DNA of 64,000 bases, taken from assembly GCA_030746435.1 (NCBI GenBank), contig JASLMV010000009.1:1-64000 (forward strand). Reading direction: 5' to 3'. The position numbers and the translations under genes are program-made. This stretch comes from Gammaproteobacteria bacterium (GTDB lineage Bacteria; Pseudomonadota; Gammaproteobacteria; Steroidobacterales; GCA-2729495). Below the pieces are notes generated by a model. It saw only the letters and a program-made list of their open reading frames with translations. It did no database searches and was not told the DNA's origin. Positions 54,809 through 64,000 of the stretch are shown one piece after another. Each line of letters opens with the position of its first letter. The first letter of the stretch is position 1.

Positions 54809-55666
54809 GTGAGCGAGATTAACCCCGAACTGGCCAGCCGCATCGTTCAGGATGTGGAGTATGCGCTCGTCGAAGACCTGGGTAGCGGCGACCTTACCGC
54901 AGGACTGGTCCCTGACGACAGGCATGCAAGGGCAATTGTGCGGGTCCGTGACGACGCCGTACTGTGCGGTAGCCCATGGTTCGACGAAGTGTTCAGCCAG
55001 CTCTCGAAAGACATCCGGATTAGCTGGAACTCAGCCGACGGCGACCTTGTCAAAGCCGACTCGGTAATCTGTGAACTCAAAGGACCGGCTCGCCCTTTGC
55101 TAACCGGCGAGCGCACCGCACTTAACTTCCTCCAGACTCTGTCGGCCGCGGCAACTGCGGCGCGAGCTTTTACGATTGCGATAGAACATACGGGCGCGAC
55201 AATTCTCGACACGCGTAAAACGCTGCCGGGCCTGCGGCTGGCACAAAAGTATGCGGTAAAAACCGGCGGGGGCATGAACCACCGGAAGGGTCTCTACGAT
55301 GTAATCCTGATCAAGGAAAACCACATCCTTGCCTGCGGAAGTATTTCCAAAACAGTCAAGGCCGCACTGGAACAGAATGCCGGTGTGCCTATAGTTATCG
55401 AAGTTGAGAACCTCGAAGAAGCAAGGGAGGCGATCGAGGCGGGCGCCAACCAGCTCTTGCTGGACAACTTCAATCCGGTAATGTTGTCCGAGGCGGTTGC
55501 TCTCCGCGATCAACTCAACGTCAACATCAAGCTCGAAGCATCCGGCGGGATCAGCCTGGACAGCGTGCAGGCGACCGCTGAATCGGGTATTGATTACATT
55601 TCGGTCGGTGCGCTGACCAAGGATGTACGTGCCATCGACCTGTCGATGCGTTTCGAACTACTGTAG
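54809..55666 (+). CDS. nadC: Nicotinate-nucleotide pyrophosphorylase (carboxylating)
   Basis: 285 residues, starting at a GTG (no ATG fits). VEDLGSGDLTAGLV at the start, TRKTLPGLRLAQKYAVKTGG, NHRKGLYD, IEVENLEEA, LLLDNFNP and LEASGGIS are the conserved NadC blocks. It converts quinolinate and PRPP to nicotinate mononucleotide in de novo NAD synthesis. Convergent with the c-di-GMP gene, 15 bases apart. nadA and nadB are not in the window. Confidence 0.96.
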   Translation: MSEINPELASRIVQDVEYALVEDLGSGDLTAGLVPDDRHARAIVRVRDDAVLCGSPWFDEVFSQLSKDIRISWNSADGDLVKADSVICELKGPARPLLTGERTALNFLQTLSAAATAARAFTIAIEHTGATILDTRKTLPGLRLAQKYAVKTGGGMNHRKGLYDVILIKENHILACGSISKTVKAALEQNAGVPIVIEVENLEEAREAIEAGANQLLLDNFNPVMLSEAVALRDQLNVNIKLEASGGISLDSVQATAESGIDYISVGALTKDVRAIDLSMRFELL

Positions 55667-55681
55667 GCGCGGAACCGGAAC

Positions 55682-58420
55682 TTAGGCATTCACTGCGCGC
55701 TGGATACGTTTGGGCTCGGCAACCCCGTAACCCTGCGCATAATCTACGCCCATTCCGCGCAGCATCGTGATGATCTCCTTGTTCTCGGCAAACTCAGCAA
55801 TCGTTTGCTTATTCGTAAGGTGACCGATCTCGTTAATAGACCGCACCATCTCCCGGTCGATGGGGTCATGCAGGATTTCCTTGACAAAACTGCCGTCGAT
55901 CTTCAGGAAATCCACCGGGAAGTGCTTAAGATAACCAAATGACGACAGGCCGGTGCCAAAATCGTCCAGTGCAAACTTACAGCCCAGTTCTTTGAGTGCA
56001 TTGATAAAGCGGTTGGCCTGGGCATAACTGGCGATTGCCGAGGTCTCGGTTATCTCGAAACAAACCAGCGACGCATCGATGCCGCTGCGGTGGAACTGCT
56101 CAATAACGAAGGGCAGGAATTTATCGTCTGCAAGGCTTTGTCCGGACAGGTTGATCGAACACATGGCCAGCCGGGCACGCTCGTCGGCCTCCGATACCAG
56201 CCAGCGCAGCGCATTTTCAACGACCCAGCGGTCGACATTGGGCATGATCCCGTAACGCTCGGCCGCGGTTATAAACAGGTCCGGCGATACGAGCGAGCCA
56301 CTCTCGTCGCGCATCCGCAGCAGCAACTCGTAATGCTCACCCTGCTCTGTGTCCTGCAGGGGCAGGATGGTCTGGCGAAACAGATCGAAACGGTTTTCTT
56401 CGAGCGCATTATTAATGCGTGCAGCCCACTGAATTTCGCGGCGCCGGCGCATCAGGTCGATATCATTTTCCTCGAAACTATGGACCCGGTTGCGGCCGGC
56501 CTCCTTGGCCGCCTGGCAGGCCGAATCTGCCGCGTTGATAATCGATGCGACATCTTCGTTCTCGGCTGTAATCGGCACCACGCCGATACTGGCCGTCAGC
56601 TTGAAGCTCCGGTCTTCCCAGTCAAACTTGAACTCGTCTATAGCGGCAGCCAGGCTCTCGGCGGAGCGCATGGCCTCATCGAGCGTACAACTCTCCAGCA
56701 GCATGCCGAATTCGTCGCCGCCTAACCTTGACAGGCAGTCGCGCCAGCGCATCTTCGCTTTCAGCAATGCACTGAGCTGGCTTAGCAGCGTATCACCCGC
56801 TTCGTGCCCGCAGGTATCGTTGATGATCTTGAAGCGGTCCAGGTCCAGGTAGAGCAGCGCGTACGAGGTCTCACCCGCGTGTGTACTTTTCAGCGCCCGG
56901 TCGACCCGGCTTTCAAATTCACGCCGGTTTACGAGGCCTGTCAGCATGTCATGGCTCGCGTGATAACTGAGCCGGCGGTTCAATTCACGCGACTCACTGA
57001 CGTCGTGGAACACGAGCACGCCGCCGGACACATCGCCCTTGTCGTTCCGGATGGGAGATGCGGTACTTTCTATATAAAGCTCGTTGCCGTCGCGGCGAAT
57101 CAGGAGCGTTGGCCGTACCGATTTAAGCGCACGGTTGCGTTTCATCGCCATCAGCAGCGGGTTTTCCAGCGGTTCGCAGGTCTCCTCGTGGAAGCCGCGG
57201 AAAATCTCGTCCAGTGGTCGCGTGATCGCATCCTCAACTTTCCAGCCCGTCAGTTCCTGCGCGACGGGATTCAGGTATTCGATGAAACCATCCGCGTCGG
57301 TAGTCACGACGCCATCGCCGATAGACTGCAGCGTAATCTGCGCGCTTTCCTTTTCACGGAATAACGCTTCTTCATAAATTTTCCGCTCGGTAATATCGCA
57401 CTCGACGCCGATCAGCCGCCGCAGGCGTCCATCTTCATCGGTCAGGGCCTTTACCCGGCAGTCCATCCAGCGCCATTCACCATCGCGCCGCTGCATCCGG
57501 TGTACGCTCTCGAATACTTCGGAATGGCCGGCCAGGTGTTCACGCAAGCCGGTCTGTACCCGCGCAAGGTCATCTTCATGAACCAACCTGCGCCAGTCCG
57601 GCCTGGCCCTCGCGAGCTCATCATCGCTATACCCCATCATGGCTTTCCACTGGGGAGTAAAGTTAATTTCATTTTTCCTGGCATCGAAATCCCACATACC
57701 GTCATGCGCAGTCGCTACCAGGAGTTCGCTGACTTCATTGCGCTCGACAAAATTACGCTGGATTTCCATGCGCTCCATGCCGGAAGCCAGGCTGGAGCCA
57801 AGCAATTTAAGTAACAGTTTGTGGTCGGCTTCCCATTGAGCGGTCGGTTGGCCATGCATGAGGCCCAGGAAACCCGCTATACGTCCGTTAACACCCAGGC
57901 CTATGAGTAACACCGAGGCTACCCGCAGCTTATCCAGGTTCGCGGCATCTTCGGCTGCTTCTTCAGACGGGTTTGCCGTATCCAGCATCTCGATGAGACG
58001 CAGGTGTTCCAGCCGGTCGGATAGCCACGGCCAGTCCGCCAGCAACTCACCTGTCAGCTGTTCCGGGTTGCAACGCGTGAAATCCGCCTGTGCCGAAAAA
58101 ACCCGTTCAATCTGCTCCCCGGCTTCATCAAAGATTGCAACACAAACCGAATCGCAGCCGGTACTTTCGCGCATGACATCGAGACAACCTTCGACCACGC
58201 TTACGGAGTTTTCGTCGGTCAGGTTCTGGAGGTCGACGGCAAGCTTGGTGTATATCACATCCACACCGTTAGCTGTGCGGGCGCCGTTAAGGGTCCGCTG
58301 CAAACCGGTCAGGGTTGACGTGTGATCCACGATAGGCGTGGCTCCTGCGCGTTGCTCGTTCGGCGGTCTTCCCGTAACCGCCGGAATGCGTAATTGTCGC
58401 ACGGCCACAGAGGAATACAA
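55682..58420 (-). CDS. GAF/PAS-GGDEF-EAL c-di-GMP turnover protein
   Basis: 912 residues, soluble. Order: GAF-like domain (about 60-225), PAS (about 237-355, ending IGVECDITERK), a second PAS (about 365-485), GGDEF with intact RLGGDEFG near 565 and an inhibitory RxxD (RWRD) five residues upstream, then EAL (about 670-905). The EAL signature is ELL (E698), but the other residues (CFEITETSA, DDFGTG, KIDGSFV) are present. Both synthesis and breakdown of c-di-GMP are therefore possible. The start (TTG) is not supported by a ribosome site; an in-frame GTG follows four codons later. Confidence 0.92.
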   Translation of the reverse strand: MYSSVAVRQLRIPAVTGRPPNEQRAGATPIVDHTSTLTGLQRTLNGARTANGVDVIYTKLAVDLQNLTDENSVSVVEGCLDVMRESTGCDSVCVAIFDEAGEQIERVFSAQADFTRCNPEQLTGELLADWPWLSDRLEHLRLIEMLDTANPSEEAAEDAANLDKLRVASVLLIGLGVNGRIAGFLGLMHGQPTAQWEADHKLLLKLLGSSLASGMERMEIQRNFVERNEVSELLVATAHDGMWDFDARKNEINFTPQWKAMMGYSDDELARARPDWRRLVHEDDLARVQTGLREHLAGHSEVFESVHRMQRRDGEWRWMDCRVKALTDEDGRLRRLIGVECDITERKIYEEALFREKESAQITLQSIGDGVVTTDADGFIEYLNPVAQELTGWKVEDAITRPLDEIFRGFHEETCEPLENPLLMAMKRNRALKSVRPTLLIRRDGNELYIESTASPIRNDKGDVSGGVLVFHDVSESRELNRRLSYHASHDMLTGLVNRREFESRVDRALKSTHAGETSYALLYLDLDRFKIINDTCGHEAGDTLLSQLSALLKAKMRWRDCLSRLGGDEFGMLLESCTLDEAMRSAESLAAAIDEFKFDWEDRSFKLTASIGVVPITAENEDVASIINAADSACQAAKEAGRNRVHSFEENDIDLMRRRREIQWAARINNALEENRFDLFRQTILPLQDTEQGEHYELLLRMRDESGSLVSPDLFITAAERYGIMPNVDRWVVENALRWLVSEADERARLAMCSINLSGQSLADDKFLPFVIEQFHRSGIDASLVCFEITETSAIASYAQANRFINALKELGCKFALDDFGTGLSSFGYLKHFPVDFLKIDGSFVKEILHDPIDREMVRSINEIGHLTNKQTIAEFAENKEIITMLRGMGVDYAQGYGVAEPKRIQRAVNA

Positions 58421-58573
58421 GTCTTAAGAAACACGTGCAAATTATTGAAATTCCAAAGTCAACTGATGCGCTGCACAGGCGTTACAAAGCCAGCAGATTT
58501 GGCAAACCAAAAGAAAAACATGCGCCCCGCCGGTTACGTACCTGGCTCCTGTACTGCTGGTACCATTTTTTCC

Positions 58574-60997
58574 TTAGCGGTTCGCATACCGGTTCAGATC
58601 GAAGATGCCCGCTTCCAGAGGTTTCTCCTTCGCGTACCGACTGTGAAACCAGTCCGCATATGTCCAGAATTCGGGGTTGGTCCGCCGCACGCCAAATCGA
58701 CCAACGAAGGCGTGGTACTCATTTATGTTGCTGATACTGGCGGCATTCGCAACGAACTCTTCCAGCCGCGCCTCGGGTACAACAAAAAAGAAATTAGGGT
58801 AATTACCGGAAAGCCCGCGCATCAGGGTCAGTGTGTCGGATTTCATGTCCCGGTCTTCAGCGTCACCCTCTTCAAATATGGAATACAGACTGTGGTAGCT
58901 CTTGTTACGAATCAGGGTATAGGCAAGGTCATCTTTACCTTCGAGCAGTACACGTATGAACACCACTTCCGGAAACACTGTTAACTGCTCGCCGCGGATT
59001 TCCGTTAACTGCCGCAACACCGTATCGGTGCGCCGCTCCTGCTCCGTTTGCCCCGCGGAGGTACACGCGGGGTCGCTGCAACGGTTGAGATAATCGACCG
59101 GCCCGGCCATCGGTCCCAGCCGTGCTTCCAGGAGCCGGTAAAGCTCCCGTTGATAGTCGTCAGTCTGAAACTCGACCGGGGAATCGATATTCAGCCACCC
59201 GATATCCTCTTCAAAGAAGTCCTCGCGCCCGGCACGCAGCCCTGCGTACCAACGGTCGCGGATTGTTTTTCGCTCCGTTGCAGGCAGGAGCGTCAGGAAA
59301 TTGTCTTCGCCCTCCATGCGCAGGAAATCCATAAACAGGCGCGAATTGAGTTGGTGCCCTGCATTGCCGTATACGTCGAAGGCCGCCACCAGCAGATAAT
59401 GTATACGCTCAAGCAACGGGTAGTTGATTATCCAGGCCGTTTCCGGGTACTCGCCCAGCAACCCGTATTCCACGGATGCGCTGTCGAAATGCCTGAAAAT
59501 GGTCAGCGCGGCGTTCGGGTTCGTGCCATCACCATCCCAGATAATCTGCAACGGATCCTCGCGGAATGTATCGATGCGCTCCGCGATGTAACTGGTTTTC
59601 GCTGCCAGGTATGCCTTTTGCTTATCCCAGTACCGTGTGTATACCTCAAGCAGTCTTAGCGTATCGTTCGAACTCGGAATCTGCAGATAATCAGCGGTGC
59701 GGTTCAGAATGTACTCATGGTCTTCCGGAGAGACATCGCGAGGGTTAGTAAAGACAACCCAGAACCGGTCTTCGATAGCGTTCAGCGCAACCTGCCCGCG
59801 GCAGACCGGGCCATGGATAAAGCCCTGTATAAAGAACCGTGCATCGTCCAGTAAAAATTCATAACGTGAGATTGGCGGAATGTCAGCAAAGTTCTTAAAG
59901 GGATTCGCGGTATCAGGATACTCGTAACCCGGCAGAGCCCCCACTTTGTAATCAGGCTCCAGGAAAAGTTCGTGGTAACGTTCCAGTTTGGCGTCCGACA
60001 AGGTATAGACAACGTGCGATTTCGCGACGATGGTCGATTCATAGCGGCGCAACCGGTACCAAAACTTTTTGACCCCCGGATCATCGAAGGGTCGTGCCGT
60101 CGCAATCTCACGAATCGGCTCACCGGGCGGTGTATATGAGCGAATAAGGCGATAGAACTCACGATCCGAAGTTCCGTCAAAGTGCAGGTGACCGAGAAAG
60201 AGGTGCTCATATATATAGCGACCCATCAGCCGCGTGCGGTTATCCGCACCGTTCAGGAAGGTTTCCCAGGCAACTATCTGCCGGTCTGCCCCGGGCGAAT
60301 TTTCGAGGGCTGTCGGGCCCTCTGCCCCCTCGGCCAGCCATTCGACCAGCGTCTGGTATTCCGCGTCGCTAAGGTTCGGCATTGCATAGGGCATGCCCCA
60401 CAACGGCTTGTCCCGACGGAAGCGAGCCATGCCATCTTCCGTGGTGCAACTCTGTTCGCGATCGAGTGACAGCGTCATCGCATCCGGCAACAACCCCGTC
60501 CTTGGCTGCGGGTTCAGCTGCTTCAGCCTGAGCATCTGGTAAAGAACAGATTCGCGCAGCCGATCGGCCGGGTCGGTATCGCCATTCCCATGGTTTTCGC
60601 CGATCACGCTGTGGAAACCTTTTTCGTGCCACTCTTCGAGCGTCGTCGCATCTATATACAAACGAGTCGGCTCGACGGCCCTGATGCGTGTACCGTCGTA
60701 TACCTTCTCGGGGTTCGCACCGCGAATAAGACCTTCGTAGGAAGAAAGCTTCAACTGGCAGGGCGCGTCGTAACAACCGTGGCAGACTACGCAGCGTCGC
60801 TCAAGGACGGGTTGCACATCTTCACGCCACGACATGCGCTGGTTCGGGTCCGTGGCCGCAACCACTGCCTCCCAGTCGACGTCGGGGCGGAGCTCTTCGG
60901 GGACCCCGGACGGACCCGAGCATGCGCCGACCAGCACCAGCATCAACGCCGTTGCCAGCGGGGTTCGACACAGCAATTTGTCCGAAATCTGTCTCAC
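58574..60997 (-). CDS. cti: Fatty acid cis/trans isomerase with cytochrome c motif
   Basis: 807 residues. A lipoprotein-like signal (LMLVLVGACSGPSG) precedes the heme-c motif in ERRCVVCHGCYDAPCQLKL; DGTRIRAVEPTRL and the long alpha/beta C-terminal part match Cti of Pseudomonas and Vibrio. Cti converts cis- to trans-unsaturated membrane lipids when the envelope is stressed by solvents, heat or metals, acting in the periplasm without energy. It lies 15 bases downstream of the YidC-like gene, apparently in an operon with it and the sulfatase. Confidence 0.93.
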   Translation of the reverse strand: MRQISDKLLCRTPLATALMLVLVGACSGPSGVPEELRPDVDWEAVVAATDPNQRMSWREDVQPVLERRCVVCHGCYDAPCQLKLSSYEGLIRGANPEKVYDGTRIRAVEPTRLYIDATTLEEWHEKGFHSVIGENHGNGDTDPADRLRESVLYQMLRLKQLNPQPRTGLLPDAMTLSLDREQSCTTEDGMARFRRDKPLWGMPYAMPNLSDAEYQTLVEWLAEGAEGPTALENSPGADRQIVAWETFLNGADNRTRLMGRYIYEHLFLGHLHFDGTSDREFYRLIRSYTPPGEPIREIATARPFDDPGVKKFWYRLRRYESTIVAKSHVVYTLSDAKLERYHELFLEPDYKVGALPGYEYPDTANPFKNFADIPPISRYEFLLDDARFFIQGFIHGPVCRGQVALNAIEDRFWVVFTNPRDVSPEDHEYILNRTADYLQIPSSNDTLRLLEVYTRYWDKQKAYLAAKTSYIAERIDTFREDPLQIIWDGDGTNPNAALTIFRHFDSASVEYGLLGEYPETAWIINYPLLERIHYLLVAAFDVYGNAGHQLNSRLFMDFLRMEGEDNFLTLLPATERKTIRDRWYAGLRAGREDFFEEDIGWLNIDSPVEFQTDDYQRELYRLLEARLGPMAGPVDYLNRCSDPACTSAGQTEQERRTDTVLRQLTEIRGEQLTVFPEVVFIRVLLEGKDDLAYTLIRNKSYHSLYSIFEEGDAEDRDMKSDTLTLMRGLSGNYPNFFFVVPEARLEEFVANAASISNINEYHAFVGRFGVRRTNPEFWTYADWFHSRYAKEKPLEAGIFDLNRYANR

Positions 60998-61012
60998 CGC
61001 AGCTCTTTTGTT

Positions 61013-62470
61013 TTAAGCCGCCCGTTTTATCCGGTCCGGCAATTGCATCTTGAGCAAATGAAAAAAATTGGATGCTGTCCAGTAAAGTACCATGCCCGCC
61101 GGGAAAGTATAAAAAAGCAGTAAGAATGCCGCGGACATCAGGTACAGGCGTCTGCGCTGCTCGTGCAACAAGCCGGGGGACAACGACACATCAGACTGCA
61201 GCGATGCCGCCAGCACACTGAGCGCGGTCATCAGGAAGGGCAGCAGGTTCAGCGTGTCACCGAAAAACGGGATGGTGAACGGCAGCTGCAACAAGGCATC
61301 CGGACGGGACAGGTCGTCGATCCAGAGAAATGCAGCCCCGCTCAACGCGAAATTCTCGGCCAGCATGTCGAATGCAGCAATAAAGACCGGAATCTGGATC
61401 AGGAAACCGGCGGCACTTTTCAGGGTGTACCAGGGACTGACGTCGTGGCGCTTGTACAATTCGAGTGTCAGTTTGTGCGCTTCCTCACCCTTGTGGTGGC
61501 ACTTTATTTCATCAAGCCCGGGCCTGAGCCGCGTCTGGGTACGGTTTACCTCCTGCTGCCACCGGTCCGCAATCATGGTCAGCGGCGATATCAATATCTT
61601 CACCGCTAGCGACAACAGGATGATCGAGATGCCGTAATTGCCTGCCAGGCCATAAATCAGGTCGAGCAGGAAAAGCATCCCGAAACACAGCAACCGAAAG
61701 AAATCAGCGAGCGCACCAAACAGCAGTTCATCCAGCGGCGGATTTGCTGCGAGCAGATCACGATCAACAGGGCCCGCATAAAAAACTATGTGCGTTGATT
61801 CGCTTTCCGGGAGACTGTCGAAAATCATAACCGGCCGGTCCGGTTCCTGCAGCCCCGGGCTTGCCGGCAGCGGGGAATTCTGCGGCTGCGCAAGCAGGGC
61901 CCAGTATCGGCTGCGCACACCGGTCCAGTTACTTCCGTTAGCCTGAACCGCCACTTCGTCGCCAAATACTTCCTGCCCCTGCTCGCTGACCTGCACTGCT
62001 TTTACGCGGCTGTATAGTTGTCCGAAACCGGGTAACTGATACGGCACAAACGAAGCACCTGTTGCAAACTGCACTATTGCCCCGGCAGATATTTCCAGCG
62101 TGACGAACGGACTGTCACGCGATATGTGGTAGGTGTAACTTTCGGCCCCCGTTGCAAACTTTACGGTGACAGCATCATCACCCTCCTCGACTGCAGCGTC
62201 GAATACCCCTCCGGATCCCGACGGGGTCGTAATGCGCAGGTAGCCATCGCCCTTTGCAAACAAGGTTGTGCGCCGTGCGTTGCTATCACTACAGTCGGAT
62301 TCACAAATAACCCAACGCTCCGGCGTTCCTGAGTGCTCGTTAAAAGAGATTTCCGAATGCCCCGCGGTAACTGCCAGCTCACTGGCATCCGCAATCGGGG
62401 GCAACGCGCAGATCAAAATAGTTACAACTGCTGCTGCAACATAGCTGGCTCTGTATATACGCCGGTTCAT
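61013..62470 (-). CDS. Divergent YidC/Oxa1-family membrane protein
   Basis: 485 residues. Signal peptide (about 1-29), a small periplasmic beta domain with cysteines (CESDC) up to about 225, then the 60KD insertase domain with five membrane segments: YGISIILLSLAVKILISPLT, SAAGFLIQIPVFIAAFDML, LPFLMTALSVLAASL, and FYTFPAGMVLYWTASNFFHLL. The hydrophilic-groove Arg of YidC (R366 in E. coli) appears as Lys291. The main yidC is normally beside rnpA, which is not here, so this is a second, specialised member. It overlaps the sulfatase gene upstream by four bases. Confidence 0.85.
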   Translation of the reverse strand: MNRRIYRASYVAAAVVTILICALPPIADASELAVTAGHSEISFNEHSGTPERWVICESDCSDSNARRTTLFAKGDGYLRITTPSGSGGVFDAAVEEGDDAVTVKFATGAESYTYHISRDSPFVTLEISAGAIVQFATGASFVPYQLPGFGQLYSRVKAVQVSEQGQEVFGDEVAVQANGSNWTGVRSRYWALLAQPQNSPLPASPGLQEPDRPVMIFDSLPESESTHIVFYAGPVDRDLLAANPPLDELLFGALADFFRLLCFGMLFLLDLIYGLAGNYGISIILLSLAVKILISPLTMIADRWQQEVNRTQTRLRPGLDEIKCHHKGEEAHKLTLELYKRHDVSPWYTLKSAAGFLIQIPVFIAAFDMLAENFALSGAAFLWIDDLSRPDALLQLPFTIPFFGDTLNLLPFLMTALSVLAASLQSDVSLSPGLLHEQRRRLYLMSAAFLLLFYTFPAGMVLYWTASNFFHLLKMQLPDRIKRAA

Positions 62471-64000
62471 CGATAAAAGCGACGCATTTCCAGCATAACG
62501 TCCTGCATAAGCAATGGGTCGAGCTCGAGTTCAGGATCGGGACGGTATTCCGCATTAAGCAACTCGATGAACCCGCCCGGATAGGTAATGACCAGTTTGT
62601 CCGGCTCGACTATCGCGTGTGAACTGTAACTGCCCGCCATGATCCAGTCCCACGACTGCCCGCTGAACAGATCGATGCCGCTGCTGTAATCGTCAGCCGG
62701 GTTGCTGCAGTCGAACACGTTACGCAGCAATGTAGCCGGCAGGTCCTGGTGGGCACTTCGGTGACTGTGCAGGTTCGGCGCCCGGCCCGGCCAGTCCATC
62801 AATAACACGGACTTTAACTGGTAAGGCCCGTAGTTACTCGCGTGGCCGATGTTACCGACACCCAGTTCGTCGAACTCGAACCCGTGATCACTGGCAATAA
62901 TGACTATTGTTTCGCGCCGGGTTGCATCCTGGTCAACCGCCTGCAACACGATATCAAGTTCGCGGTCGACCGCCGAGATGCCCTGCATATACTGCTCGTA
63001 ACGCCGGGCCAGCTCACCCCGGGCAAGGACTTCAGGGCTGATGTCCGGCACGAAATTATCGGGATCGTAGAACATGAAACTGAAATAGGGTTTCTCCGGG
63101 TCTTTCCTCCCCTTAAACCACTCCAGCCACATTGCCGTGATTTCAACATTCTTGTCGCCCCCGTCATTGCGCCCAAAGGACGGCGGCACCTGCAGTGATT
63201 GCACGTCGAAATCGGCAAAAACAGTTCTGTCTATCTGCGCTGGACTGCTGAAACCGATCGAACTTATCGCCGATATCTCGTAGCCATAGTCAACGATAGT
63301 ATCCATCAGCACCGGCGGCAGTTGATTGTCGTAAAACGACTGCCAGTACGTGCTCGGAATCCCGTAGAACATGGAAAAGAAACCCATGCGCGAGGAGTTC
63401 CCCCCGCTGTAGTGGTTTCTGAATTCCTGCCCCTCCCGTGCAAAACGATGCATGTTCGGCATATGTTCCGGAGAAATTTTGTCCGGACGGAGCGCATCGA
63501 CGACAAGCATCAGGATGTTCGGCGTCCGGTGGGGGTCAGCGGAACAACTCAACGGGTTCAGAGGGTAACGGAGTTGTCCCCGGTCCGGTGCAACCGCGCG
63601 GCGCAGCAGCCGCCGCTGTTCGACTTCGGCCGGATCTACCCACCCCAGCGCCGCCAGCCGCCGCTTCGCCTTCATGGGGAAATAGAAAGGCAGGTAACGC
63701 GTAAACCCGGTTACCGGGCTGAAGGCAGTTGCATCTGACCAGATATGTATACCCTGCCCTCCGCACCATACCAGGATGAGCATACCTGCCAGAGGAATAC
63801 CAAAAAGACTGCGCCGGGCCTGAACACGCTTCAGGATAATCCGCGCCAGTAGCAACTGGAACCCCGTTAACGTGACAAAAATGATGCCGGTTAATACCCA
63901 CGTTGTGGCATCCAGGATTTGTGTTATTAATGCGCTAAGGTGAAAGCTGTACTGTGCAAAAATATTTGCATCCAGTACGACAAGACTCACACCAAACGCC
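62467..64000 (-). CDS. YejM/PbgA-like sulfatase-fold membrane protein (5' end cut by window)
   Basis: At least 511 residues; the frame stays open to the window edge, so the N-terminus is missing. Visible: the ends of the membrane segments, a LDANIFAQYSFHLSALI segment resembling the DTxxYQLYRFH element of YejM, then the alkaline-phosphatase superfamily domain with ILMLVVDALRPD, SGGNSSRMGFFSMFYGIPSTYW and IIASDHGFEFDE. E. coli YejM (LapC) senses LPS and controls LpxC proteolysis; its sulfatase fold is thought to lack activity. Here the DHG ligand motif is kept. It is coupled by ATGA to the YidC-like gene, then cti. Confidence 0.8.
   Translation of the reverse strand, partial: AFGVSLVVLDANIFAQYSFHLSALITQILDATTWVLTGIIFVTLTGFQLLLARIILKRVQARRSLFGIPLAGMLILVWCGGQGIHIWSDATAFSPVTGFTRYLPFYFPMKAKRRLAALGWVDPAEVEQRRLLRRAVAPDRGQLRYPLNPLSCSADPHRTPNILMLVVDALRPDKISPEHMPNMHRFAREGQEFRNHYSGGNSSRMGFFSMFYGIPSTYWQSFYDNQLPPVLMDTIVDYGYEISAISSIGFSSPAQIDRTVFADFDVQSLQVPPSFGRNDGGDKNVEITAMWLEWFKGRKDPEKPYFSFMFYDPDNFVPDISPEVLARGELARRYEQYMQGISAVDRELDIVLQAVDQDATRRETIVIIASDHGFEFDELGVGNIGHASNYGPYQLKSVLLMDWPGRAPNLHSHRSAHQDLPATLLRNVFDCSNPADDYSSGIDLFSGQSWDWIMAGSYSSHAIVEPDKLVITYPGGFIELLNAEYRPDPELELDPLLMQDVMLEMRRFYR

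Overview
The window reads as chromosomal core of a free-living, moderately GC-rich gammaproteobacterium. The gene order is that of the Pseudomonas/Chromatiales side of the class: lptFG divergent from pepA-holC-valS, DUF2066 divergent from purM-purN, hda beside a CDP-alcohol transferase, dcd-apbC near metG, and a PDH operon with an AceE-type E1. The proteins look like those of marine lineages such as Woeseiaceae, but that placement is inference. I saw no tRNA, rRNA, CRISPR array, prophage or complete insertion sequence.

Layout. (1) 1-14.4 kb is entirely minus strand: a small secreted protein, a REP-like palindrome, an NmrA-type oxidoreductase, a secreted chelatase-like protein with a His-rich N-terminus and a rhombosortase. 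A minor-pilin operon follows (fimT-pilV-pilW-pilX-unknown-pilY1-pilE) that ends in a strong terminator and has a perfect CRP-type palindrome upstream. Then come an HPP membrane protein, an Rdx (SelW-like) protein and lptF-lptG. (2) 14.6-23.7 kb, plus strand: pepA-holC-small protein-valS, then MoxR ATPase-DUF58-TgpA. (3) 23.7-36.6 kb holds housekeeping genes in short, tightly packed, often convergent or divergent units: rimI-UDG-pssA, proS-slt, acyP, arsC family, an alpha/beta hydrolase-hda-CDP-alcohol transferase set, DUF2066, purM-purN-DUF3108 and apbC-dcd. (4) 36.9-41.5 kb: a HEAT-repeat Ser/Thr kinase followed by two PilT/PilU-type retraction ATPases, lying between apbC and metG. (5) 41.6-44.3 kb: metG and nth; a 19-codon relic resembling the start of rnfA sits directly before nth and is coupled to it. 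(6) 44.4-51.0 kb, minus strand: aceE-aceF-lpdA (with an extra lipoyl domain)-fghA. (7) 51.2-55.7 kb: a second M17 aminopeptidase, rnt, grxD, a DUF1289 protein, a urate-oxidase-type membrane protein and nadC. (8) 55.7-64 kb, minus strand: a GAF/PAS-GGDEF-EAL protein and an envelope operon of a YejM-like sulfatase (cut by the window end), a divergent YidC/Oxa1 paralogue and the cytochrome-type fatty acid cis/trans isomerase.

Themes. Type IV pili appear twice (tip and minor pilins in region 1, retraction motors with a dedicated kinase in region 4), with a c-di-GMP enzyme elsewhere. Envelope lipid functions recur: LptFG, PssA, a PgsA-like enzyme, Cti, YejM-like and YidC-like proteins. The best candidates for undescribed biology are the HEAT-kinase/PilT/PilU module, the YejM-like/YidC-like/Cti operon, the rnfA relic before nth and the secreted chelatase-like protein.
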